A DNA stretch of 64,000 nt from Acidobacteriota bacterium. Its GTDB lineage: Bacteria; Acidobacteriota; Thermoanaerobaculia; Multivoradales; J023. The number at the start of each line of letters is the position of its first letter. Positions within the stretch are counted from its first letter, which is position 1. The notes beneath the pieces are model-generated. The model saw only the letters and a program-made list of their open reading frames with translations. It did no database searches and was not told the DNA's origin. A program made the translations under genes and the position numbers. The DNA is taken from positions 88,857 to 152,856 of the forward strand of contig JAJCXO010000138.1 of assembly GCA_029263395.1 (NCBI GenBank), written 5' to 3'. This document shows positions 51,557 through 58,899 of the stretch, piece after piece.

Positions 51557-52663
51557 TTGAACACCCTCTCCAGATGCTGCCGGCCCGCAACGGCCCTCGC
51601 GGCCGTTCTGACCTTAGCCTGTGGCCCTGCCACCACACCCGAAGAGGCCACGCCAGCCGACACCCCAACAGACGAATCAAAACCCGTCTCCGTGGACCTA
51701 TTCGAAGTTCACGACCCATCGTTTCACGACCTGATTCCCGCTGACGCTCGGATCGACGTATTGGCAGAAGGTTACTCGTGGTCCGAAGGACCGGTGTGGG
51801 TAAAGGACGGCGCCTACCTTCTTTTTTCGGATGTGCCCCAGAACGTGATCCATCGCTGGTCCGAAACCGATGGCGCCCAACCCTGGATACGCTCGTCGGG
51901 GTATACCGATAGTACACCGCGCGGTGGCGAGCCAGGCTCCAACGGGCTGGCGATTGATGCTGACGGCAACCTTGTCTTATGCCAACACGGTGATCGACGA
52001 CTGGCCCGACTCCGCCTACCTGTCGCAGAGCAGGTCGACGGTCCCCATGAATTTGTGACGGTCGCCGATCGCTTCGATGGCAAACGATTCCACAGCCCCA
52101 ACGACTTGGTCATCCACCCATCAGGCGACATCTACTTCACCGACCCACCGTATGGTCTGGACGGCGGGCCGGAGAGCCCACAGCGCGAGATGGAACACCA
52201 CGGCGTCTACCGGGTGGCGACCGACGGTTCGGTCACGCTCTTGTATGCCGACCTCACGCGACCGAACGGCATCGCCCTGTCTCCGGACGGGAAAACTCTC
52301 TACATGGCCAATTCCGATCCCGAGCAAGCGGTGTGGATGGCCTGGTCTCTGAGTGAAGACGGCCAGCTGCGCGACGGCAAGATTTTTTACGACGCCACCG
52401 CTACTGTGTCCGAGGAGCGCCCCGGGTTACCCGACGGCATGGCGGTCGACGAGTCTGGCAACGTCTTTGCCACCGGCCCGGGGGGTGTCTGGGTGTTCAA
52501 CCCAGAGGGCCGACACCTCGGAACCCTCAGATTGGCCGACCCTACCGCCAACTGCACCTTTGGCGACGACGGCCGAAGTCTCTTCCTGACCAGCAACAAC
52601 CGCCTGCTTCGCATCCGGTTGGCTACCCGAGGTCTCGAGTTCCAAGAGACACCGGATGGCTGA
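51557..52663 (+). CDS. SMP-30/gluconolactonase-like lipoprotein
   Basis: This 368-aa protein has an N-terminal lipoprotein signal (ALAAVLTLAC, Cys near 22) and a Thr/Pro/Glu-rich linker. The six-bladed propeller of the SMP-30/gluconolactonase family is recognised from EGPVWVKDGAYLLFSDVP, GSNGLAIDADGNLVLCQHG, SPNDLVIHPSGDIYFTDPPYGL, RPNGIALSPDGKTLYMAN and LPDGMAVDESGNVFATGPGG (metal-binding Glu, Asn and Asp positions present). It hydrolyses sugar lactones such as gluconolactone to the acid. The start is TTG with AGGAG 7 nt upstream. Periplasmic anchoring fits lactone opening before uptake by the permease. Confidence 0.92.
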   Translation: MNTLSRCCRPATALAAVLTLACGPATTPEEATPADTPTDESKPVSVDLFEVHDPSFHDLIPADARIDVLAEGYSWSEGPVWVKDGAYLLFSDVPQNVIHRWSETDGAQPWIRSSGYTDSTPRGGEPGSNGLAIDADGNLVLCQHGDRRLARLRLPVAEQVDGPHEFVTVADRFDGKRFHSPNDLVIHPSGDIYFTDPPYGLDGGPESPQREMEHHGVYRVATDGSVTLLYADLTRPNGIALSPDGKTLYMANSDPEQAVWMAWSLSEDGQLRDGKIFYDATATVSEERPGLPDGMAVDESGNVFATGPGGVWVFNPEGRHLGTLRLADPTANCTFGDDGRSLFLTSNNRLLRIRLATRGLEFQETPDG

Positions 52664-53219
52664 GGCTGCCGGCGGGCATCCGATCCAATGTGTCCTGTTG
52701 ATGGGGGTTTCGGGTGCCGGTAAAACAACCATCGGTCAGCTGCTGGCAGCCCACCTCGGCTGGCACTTTGTCGATGGCGACGATGTCCACCCCGAGGCTA
52801 ATCGACGCAAAATGGCCAACGGTCAACCACTCGACGACTCAGACCGAGAGCCCTGGTTGCAGCGGTTGCGCCGGCTGATCGACGAGCAGGTGATCGACGA
52901 GCAGGTGATCAACGAGCGGTTGACACCGTCCGATCACGGCACCGTCATCGCCTGTTCGGCGCTAAAGCAGGCCTACCGCGAGCTGCTAGGAGTTGACCGA
53001 CCGGGAATTCTGCTCACCCACCTTCTCGGCCCGCCCCAAGTCCTCGCCGAACGCCTGCGCCAACGTCGCGGACACTTCATGCCACCAGACTTGCTCGCCA
53101 GCCAACTCGCAACCCTCGAGCCACCAGCCAACGCCCTGTGCCTCGACATCCGCCAACCACCGAGCGTCCTGTGCGAAGCCATCGTGGACATCGTCAGCCG
53201 TGGGTCGAGGCGCCCCTAA
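52656..53219 (+). CDS. gntK: Gluconokinase
   Basis: This 187-aa P-loop kinase phosphorylates gluconate to 6-phosphogluconate. Visible are the Walker A motif GVSGAGKTTIG (residues about 17-27), the substrate region HFVDGDDVHPEANRRKMANGQPLDD and CSALKQAYRELL, with HFMPPDLLASQLATLEPP near the C-terminus, all standard for GntK. The ATG lies 8 bp inside the lactonase gene. Residues about 75-86 contain a short duplication (IDEQVIDEQVINE) from a 15-bp tandem repeat around 52877-52917, an in-frame insertion in a surface helix region. Confidence 0.95.
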   Translation: MAEAAGGHPIQCVLLMGVSGAGKTTIGQLLAAHLGWHFVDGDDVHPEANRRKMANGQPLDDSDREPWLQRLRRLIDEQVIDEQVINERLTPSDHGTVIACSALKQAYRELLGVDRPGILLTHLLGPPQVLAERLRQRRGHFMPPDLLASQLATLEPPANALCLDIRQPPSVLCEAIVDIVSRGSRRP

Positions 53220-53283
53220 ATCTATGGCATAGGTTAAAGTATCGATCGTCCTCTAAATAATCCTGAGCCAACAGGGAGGTTCC

Positions 53284-53673
53284 ATGGCCAAAGCGATCGG
53301 AGTCGGCGGCATCTTCTTCAAGTCCAAGGATCCGAAGGCACTCGGCGAGTGGTATCAGAAGTGGTTGTCGGTGCCGGTCCAGCATCCTTACGGCGCGAGC
53401 TACAAACCGGAGGGCCTGCCTGGAGGCGCTGCCACGGTGTGGTGCCCCTTCCCCGCCGACACCGACTACTTCGCTCCCGGTGACCGTGCCTACATGTTCA
53501 ACCTGATGGTGGACGACCTCGACGGAGCCCTCGCCCAGGTCAAAGAAGGCGGCGCCGAAATCGTCGGCGATCTCATGGAAGAAGAGTACGGACGGTTCGG
53601 CTGGTTTCTCGACCCGGAGGGCAACAAGGTTGAACTCTGGCAACCTCCTGCGAAAGCCGTCGAAGGTTTCTAG
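53284..53673 (+). CDS. VOC/glyoxalase superfamily protein
   Basis: This 129-aa single-domain vicinal-oxygen-chelate protein opens with GVGGIFFKSKDPKALGEWYQKWL and closes with GRFGWFLDPEGNKVELWQPP, whose Glu is a likely metal ligand. The reaction cannot be inferred. GGGAGG lies 5 nt upstream of ATG 53284. It is separated by about 65 bp from gluconokinase and probably transcribed on its own. Confidence 0.9.
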   Translation: MAKAIGVGGIFFKSKDPKALGEWYQKWLSVPVQHPYGASYKPEGLPGGAATVWCPFPADTDYFAPGDRAYMFNLMVDDLDGALAQVKEGGAEIVGDLMEEEYGRFGWFLDPEGNKVELWQPPAKAVEGF

Positions 53674-53739
53674 CGGGAAGGCCCTCAACCAAAGGAGCGG
53701 ATTGCCGAAAACTCCAGGTCGACCAAGACTCTAGATCGA

Positions 53740-53994
53740 TTAAGGCAGCGAATCGACTTCGGTCCGCAATTGTTGCAAACCGACGGCGCGAGCTTGCCGA
53801 CTGAGGGGATCCTCCAATCGCGCCAGGTCACGCGAACTTTCGAGGTCGAACAACGTCACCGGCTCTGCGAAGCTGCGCGCAAGCTCGCGAGCCAACGTTG
53901 TCTTACCGACCTGACGGGCACCGATGAGCCCAACAACAGGGAACTCCTCGAGGTTCGCCCGCAATCGATAGAGATGCTGAAAACGATCGATCAC
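53740..53994 (-). pseudogene. Remnant of an AAA ATPase (DUF4143-type), N-terminal 85 codons only
   Basis: From GTG 53994 the frame encodes VIDRFQHLYRLRANL, then LIGARQVGKTTLARELA (Walker A), VTLFDLESSRDLARLEDP, then stops. Intact relatives are about 380-420 aa and continue with a Walker B (V-I-D-E-I-Q) segment and a DUF4143 domain, neither of which is found in any frame downstream. A larger frame starting at 54087 runs through the adjacent palindrome and is not the natural start. A truncated, probably dead gene is the best reading. Confidence 0.7.
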
Positions 53995-54005
53995 TCGATG
54001 ATTGT

Positions 54006-54044
54006 ACCTTGAAATCTGGGAGGTAGACTCCCAGATTTCAAGGT
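54006..54044. repeat. Perfect 17-bp-arm palindrome with 5-nt loop
   Basis: ACCTTGAAATCTGGGAG at 54006-54022 and CTCCCAGATTTCAAGGT at 54028-54044 are exact reverse complements flanking GTAGA. The palindrome ends 12 bp upstream of the GTG start of the ATPase remnant. It has no T-run and lies between divergent genes, so it is not an ordinary terminator. It could be a mobile-element end, a replication or recombination site, or a regulatory site of the lost ATPase gene. Confidence 0.95.
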
Positions 54045-54211
54045 GAGATCTTGACCTCGAGTCGAAAGCAAGCATCGATACATTCAAATTGGTCTAATTT
54101 ACATTTGCGGGTCCTCACCTGCGTCGGCGCGTTACCGGTGAAGACAGAGAAGAAACCACCCGCGCTCAGTCGGACGGCAAACACGCTGTCCGCAATCTCA
54201 GGAGGACCTCC

Positions 54212-57200
54212 ATGTTGCTCTCTCACCCGTCCCCGCTCCGACACTCCAGCCACTCCCTCCCCACCACCATTTCCAACCGCCTGATCTGGAGCAGTTCGTG
54301 GCTGCTGATCCTTGCACTCGTAGCGCTCGTGACCGCGCCTCTGGAAGCGCAACAGGTTCATCAAGTCCGCGGTCTCGACTCGAGAGTCAACTACGCTGAC
54401 CTCAAGAAAATTGGTCCTTGGGACGATCGCAACTACCAGCTGACGCAGGACGACCTGAACTTGCTGGCACCCAACGAAGCCGAACTCAAAGCGCAGATTC
54501 CGGCATTCTTTCGCGTCGAAATGCGCCGCGCCATCCCCGAGATGCGCCGCACCGGCCCGACCCAATATCCCCGGAGTGCGCTGCAGATATTTGTCCTGAT
54601 GTACGGCGGCTATCTGGTGGATGGAAAAATTTTCAACGGCGCCGAATTGCGGGAAGGTCACTACAAGATTTTGATGGAGAAGGGTGGGGTCGAGGAGAAG
54701 GAATTCTGGCGTCAAAAATTCCTCAACGGTGAAGTCCGGATCACCAGCCCCAACGGTGCAGCTGAATCGGCGATCAAAGTCAATCCGGTCGACACCGACA
54801 AAGTGATTGCGGGATCCAACGGGCCAGGTTCTGGGCAGAAGATGTTCTACTCCACCGATGGTGGCGAGAACTGGTCGGCGGCGGCAGCTCTCCCCGGCGG
54901 TGGCACCTGCTGTGACCCGACCGTCGATTGGTCGTCCGATGGCAGCCTCGCCTACACCGCTACCCTCGGTAATTGTGGCAGTGCCGGATGTCAAATCTGG
55001 TTCTACCGCTCATCCAACGGCGGCCAGACTTGGAACGATCTACCCGGGGCCACCCCAAGGCGCACTCTGAGTACCGGCAGTGCCAACGACAAAGAATTCA
55101 TCCACGTCGATAAATACGCCGGCTCACCCTTCAAAGACAACATCTACGCCACCTGGCACTCTGGCAACGTCATGCAATTCTCCCGCTCGACCAACTCGGG
55201 CGAAACTTGGACTCGCCAGTCCTTCTCGTCCGCCTCTGACCAGCAAGGGATCGGCTCGGACATCGTCACCGACAAAAACGGCCATGTGTATTATCTGTGG
55301 CCGGCATTCAACGCCCGTCGCATCCTGCTGCACAAGTCGACGGACGGTGGCGCCAACTTCGGCTCGGTGAGCGAGGTTTCAGCCACCGAAGCCAGCTTCG
55401 CGTTTCCAGTGCCGTCAATGGAGACTCGCGAAGTGTTTGTTTACGTCTCGGCTGACGCGGATCTCTCGAATGGCACCTACGGCGGTAGCATTTATGCTGC
55501 TTGGACAGATTCCACCGCCGCCACCGGCTCTAACGCTGCCAACAATCACGCTCGTATCCAAGTCGCCTACTCGCGCAATGGCGGCTCAACCTGGAATGTG
55601 ACCACACCCCACGAGACCGCCGACGCCAACAACGTCGATCGTTGGCATCAGTGGTTAGCGGTTGGTCCAGATGGCAAAGTCCATGTGGTGTTCTACGACA
55701 CTCGACGTGCCGCCAACCGAGCTAGCGTCGATCTGTTCTACGCCTTCTCTATTGATGGTGCGCAAACGTGGTCAACACCCACCCGGGTGACCGCCGCGCA
55801 GTCGCCGAATATTGCCGACAGCTTCGAGTTTGGTGACTATAACGGCCTCGACATCGTGATGTCGGATCTGATCGCGATCTACACCGATAACCGCGCCGAA
55901 GGCGGGGGCGGTGGAGATTCGGTAGACGTTTATGCCGCCGGTATTCCAGTCACCGGCGCTGGTAACAACGCACCGCAGGTGACGATCACCGCGCCAACCA
56001 ATGGTGCCTCGTTTGCCCAGGGGACCTCGATCAACTTCGCCGGCTCGGCCAGCGACACCGAGGATGGCAACCTCACCGCCAACCTCGGCTGGACCTCGAG
56101 CCGAGACGGCAACATCGGATCCGGTGGCAGCTTCTCTTCAACCTTGACCGTCGGTGTCCATACGATCACCGCTGCAGTCACCGACAGCGGCGGCCTGGCA
56201 GGCTCGGCTGCCGTCACCGTCACCGTCACTGCACCCGGCAACAATCCCCCGACAGTCAACATCACTTCGCCCACCAACGGCGCCAACTTCAGCGAAGGAT
56301 CAACGATCTCGTTCAGTGGCTCGGCTACCGACACCGAAGACGGCAACCTCACCGCCAGCCTCACTTGGACCTCCAGCCGCGACGGCAACCTCGGTTCCGG
56401 TGGCAGCTTTTCCAGGGTGTTGACGGTCGGCTCCCATACGATCACAGCCGCGGTCACTGACAGCGGCGGCTTGGCAGGCTCGGCTTCGGTCAGCGTCACA
56501 GTCACCGGCAGCTGTGGTGCGGGCGGTTTGAACGAAAACTTCGAGAGTGGCATCGGCAGTTGGACCACCGGTGGTCTGTGGCATCACGTCACCAATTCTG
56601 GGTGTGGCAGCCCAGGTTATTCTTCGCCGACCAGCGCTGTGTACTACGGTCAGGATGCCAACTGCGACTACGACACCGGCAACACGACCTCAGGTAATCT
56701 GATCTCTCCCGAGATCACAGGTGTTGACGCCAGTTCGACCTTGACCTTCGACTACTTCCGTCAAGTCGAGAGCGAAGACGGATTCAACGCGGACCGCACC
56801 ATCGTCTCGATCAGGCCTGTCGGCGGCAGTTGGACTGCCGTGTGGTCGCGGGACTCGACCAACGCGTCGGAGAACGCTTGGGTCTCGAGTGGAGCCATCT
56901 CCCTTGCCGCCTTCGCCGGTAACACCATTCAGATCCGTTTCCGATTCGACAGCGAAGACGACATCGCCAACGAGTTCACTGGCTGGATGATCGACGACGT
57001 CGAGGTCACCCAACAGTGTGCTGCCCCAACCCAAGACAAGATCGGTGTTTACCGGTCTTCCAACCGGCAATACCTGCTCGACACCAATGGCAACGGTGTC
57101 TGGAACCCGGGCACCGACACGGCCTGCCAATTCGGAGTTGCCGGCGACCTGCCGTTGGTCGGCGACTGGAACGGCGATGGAGACGACGACATCGGCGCCT

Positions 57201-57772
57201 ACCGACCATCGAGCCGCCTTTTCCTGCTAGATCTCGACGAGAGCTGCACTTGGAATGCTGCAAACGACAGCGCCATCCTCTTCGGTGCCAGCGGTGACAC
57301 GCCGATCATCGGCGACTGGAATGGCGACGGGGACGACGACATCGGTATCTATCGCCCGTCGAACCGACTGTTTCGTCTCGACGTCAACGAAGATGGCGTG
57401 TTCAACGCTGGCTCCGACAGCCAGTTCCTCTTCGGTCTGAGCGGTGACCGACCCTTGGTCGGCGATTGGAACGGTGACGGCGACGATGACATCGGCATCT
57501 ATCGCCCATCGAATCGTCTCTTCCTCCTCGATCTGAACGAAAACAACGTCTGGAATCCTGGCAGCGACCTCGGTTATCTCCTCGGTTTGGTGGGCGATCA
57601 GCCTCTGGTCGGCGATTGGAACGGTGACGGCGATGCCAGCATCGGCGTCTATCGCCCGTCGAATCGACTCTTCCTACTCGATCACGACGAAAACGGCCTG
57701 TGGACCTCCGGCACCGACTTGGGCTACATCTTCGGTGCCAGTGGTGACACGCCGATTACTGGTAGCTGGTAG
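54212..57772 (+). CDS. Large secreted BNR/sialidase-like propeller protein with Ig-like domains and C-terminal repeats
   Basis: This 1186-aa protein has a long signal sequence (SWLLILALVALVTAPLEAQ). A propeller of BNR/Asp-box type follows (FYSTDGGENWS, YRSSNGGQTWND, RSTNSGETWT, KSTDGGANFG, YSRNGGSTWN). Two near-identical Ig-like domains follow (NNAPQVTITAPTNGASF and NNPPTVNITSPTNGANF, about 93 aa each), then a jelly-roll-like domain starting ENFESGIGSW. About five C-terminal repeats contain IGIYRPSNRLFLLD and PLVGDWNGDGDDD, with Asp-rich Ca-binding-like loops. No catalytic sialidase signature was recognised, so an extracellular binding or structural role is as likely as hydrolysis. AGGAGG lies 6 nt upstream of the ATG. 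A long antisense frame over the 5' end is a shadow. Confidence 0.88.
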   Translation: MLLSHPSPLRHSSHSLPTTISNRLIWSSSWLLILALVALVTAPLEAQQVHQVRGLDSRVNYADLKKIGPWDDRNYQLTQDDLNLLAPNEAELKAQIPAFFRVEMRRAIPEMRRTGPTQYPRSALQIFVLMYGGYLVDGKIFNGAELREGHYKILMEKGGVEEKEFWRQKFLNGEVRITSPNGAAESAIKVNPVDTDKVIAGSNGPGSGQKMFYSTDGGENWSAAAALPGGGTCCDPTVDWSSDGSLAYTATLGNCGSAGCQIWFYRSSNGGQTWNDLPGATPRRTLSTGSANDKEFIHVDKYAGSPFKDNIYATWHSGNVMQFSRSTNSGETWTRQSFSSASDQQGIGSDIVTDKNGHVYYLWPAFNARRILLHKSTDGGANFGSVSEVSATEASFAFPVPSMETREVFVYVSADADLSNGTYGGSIYAAWTDSTAATGSNAANNHARIQVAYSRNGGSTWNVTTPHETADANNVDRWHQWLAVGPDGKVHVVFYDTRRAANRASVDLFYAFSIDGAQTWSTPTRVTAAQSPNIADSFEFGDYNGLDIVMSDLIAIYTDNRAEGGGGGDSVDVYAAGIPVTGAGNNAPQVTITAPTNGASFAQGTSINFAGSASDTEDGNLTANLGWTSSRDGNIGSGGSFSSTLTVGVHTITAAVTDSGGLAGSAAVTVTVTAPGNNPPTVNITSPTNGANFSEGSTISFSGSATDTEDGNLTASLTWTSSRDGNLGSGGSFSRVLTVGSHTITAAVTDSGGLAGSASVSVTVTGSCGAGGLNENFESGIGSWTTGGLWHHVTNSGCGSPGYSSPTSAVYYGQDANCDYDTGNTTSGNLISPEITGVDASSTLTFDYFRQVESEDGFNADRTIVSIRPVGGSWTAVWSRDSTNASENAWVSSGAISLAAFAGNTIQIRFRFDSEDDIANEFTGWMIDDVEVTQQCAAPTQDKIGVYRSSNRQYLLDTNGNGVWNPGTDTACQFGVAGDLPLVGDWNGDGDDDIGAYRPSSRLFLLDLDESCTWNAANDSAILFGASGDTPIIGDWNGDGDDDIGIYRPSNRLFRLDVNEDGVFNAGSDSQFLFGLSGDRPLVGDWNGDGDDDIGIYRPSNRLFLLDLNENNVWNPGSDLGYLLGLVGDQPLVGDWNGDGDASIGVYRPSNRLFLLDHDENGLWTSGTDLGYIFGASGDTPITGSW

Positions 57773-57799
57773 CTGGCAGATCGCGCAGTAACGGCCCGC

Positions 57800-57830
57800 G
57801 AGCCCGCGCTTTCTCAGCGCGGGCTCTTTT
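57800..57830 (+). terminator. Intrinsic terminator
   Basis: GAGCCCGCGC and GCGCGGGCTC form a perfect 10-bp stem with a 7-nt loop, followed by TTTT. It lies 28 bp beyond the stop of the large secreted-protein gene. Confidence 0.9.
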
Positions 57831-57874
57831 GTATTCACGCACCAATTTGAGCACCCAGCTGATACAACTGGCGC

Positions 57875-58657
57875 ATGATTCAAGGACTTTTACTCGACCT
57901 CGACGGCACCATCTACCGCGGCAGCGAGGCGGTACCGGGAGCGATCGACTTCGTTGCCGGTCTCGCTGATCGAGGCGTCCAACACCTCTTCGTCACCAAC
58001 CGCTCGAATCGCACTCCAGAGGTGATGTGCCATCAACTGCGCGGCTACGGCGTCCACTGCAAACCGGAAGACATCCTGACCTCAGCCGAGGCCACGGCTG
58101 AGTGGATCGACTCGGGGAGCTTCTACTGCATCGGTGAAGACAGCTTGACGAGTGCACTCGAGAACCAGGGCCTCAAACGTGTCGACCCGCAAACCTCTGA
58201 TCCTCAACCACCAGACTATGTGGTGGTTGGCCTCGATCGTCACGTCACTTACCAAAAACTCGCGGCGGCGACCCGCTGGATCGCGGCCGGTGCCACGTTG
58301 GTCGGCACCAATCCAGATCGAGCCGTCAACAGCAACGCCGGCATCGCCCCCGGCGCAGGCTCGATTCTCGCAGCGGTGTCCGCGGCGACCGGCGTCCAAC
58401 CGACGATCATCGGCAAACCTGAGACAGCCATGATCAAGAGTGCGCTGCAACGTCTCGGTCTAGCGGCAGAAAACGTTGTCATGGTTGGCGACAATCTCGA
58501 GACAGATATTCGCGGCGGCATCAACGCGGGTCTCCGCACTGCACTGATGCTGACCGGCATTTCAACAAAACAGGACCTCATGCACTCCGACCTCGCACCA
58601 ACGTGGGTCGCGAGCACATTCGGAGCATTGACGGATCAACTGTTTGCAGGGTATTAG
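57875..58657 (+). CDS. HAD-superfamily phosphatase, NagD/AraL-like
   Basis: This 260-aa protein has HAD motif I LLLDLDGTIYRG at the N-terminus, motif II FVTNRSNRTPE, motif III Lys in IIGKPETAMIKSAL and motif IV VMVGDNLETDIRGGINAG. The C2-type cap between motifs II and III is typical of NagD, PNPP and phosphoglycolate phosphatases. It probably dephosphorylates a small sugar or nucleotide phosphate. The start lies 45 bp after the upstream terminator, so it is transcribed separately. Confidence 0.92.
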   Translation: MIQGLLLDLDGTIYRGSEAVPGAIDFVAGLADRGVQHLFVTNRSNRTPEVMCHQLRGYGVHCKPEDILTSAEATAEWIDSGSFYCIGEDSLTSALENQGLKRVDPQTSDPQPPDYVVVGLDRHVTYQKLAAATRWIAAGATLVGTNPDRAVNSNAGIAPGAGSILAAVSAATGVQPTIIGKPETAMIKSALQRLGLAAENVVMVGDNLETDIRGGINAGLRTALMLTGISTKQDLMHSDLAPTWVASTFGALTDQLFAGY

Positions 58658-58757
58658 GCAACAACCACCTCTCGCCTGAGCTGCCCGGACGGTGACTGTC
58701 TCGACCGCGACGGTCTCGCAATTGTTAGGTCTCGACAGGGTTCGTTTTCGGCATCTG

Positions 58758-58776
58758 CTGTCCCAGGATCGGACAG
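58758..58776. promoter_or_regulatory. Inverted repeat CTGTCC-N7-GGACAG, candidate activator site
   Basis: A perfect 6-bp inverted repeat lies 53 bp upstream of the sigma-54-like promoter. That position is compatible with an enhancer-binding protein site. No such regulator gene is inside the window. Confidence 0.35.
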
Positions 58777-58828
58777 TTTGCCGCCATAACCTACTGATTT
58801 TCGGTCCGAGGTCCCGGGCCTCCTGACC

Positions 58829-58844
58829 TGGCATACACATTGCT
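58829..58844 (+). promoter_or_regulatory. Sigma-54 (RpoN)-type -24/-12 promoter before the ADOP permease
   Basis: TGGCATACACATTGCT has the invariant GG and GC pairs with the required 10-nt spacing and matches the consensus TGGCAC-N5-TTGC[A/T] at nearly all positions. It ends 55 bp before ATG 58900. The chance occurrence of such a site in this short gap is low. Confidence 0.65.
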
Positions 58845-58899
58845 TTCGAAGAGTCCAGCAGACCTGGGCCCACGCCAACGACCCTGCGGGAGACTCCTC

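Noticed and set aside
50739..51917. 392-codon minus-strand open frame
   Set aside because: Lies opposite the GntP permease and lactonase genes, both with clear family motifs; low-complexity Arg/Ser-rich translation.
54038..54994. 318-codon minus-strand open frame over the 5' part of the secreted-protein gene
   Set aside because: Antisense to a gene with signal peptide, RBS and repeated domains; its translation has no recognisable motif, so it is a high-GC shadow.
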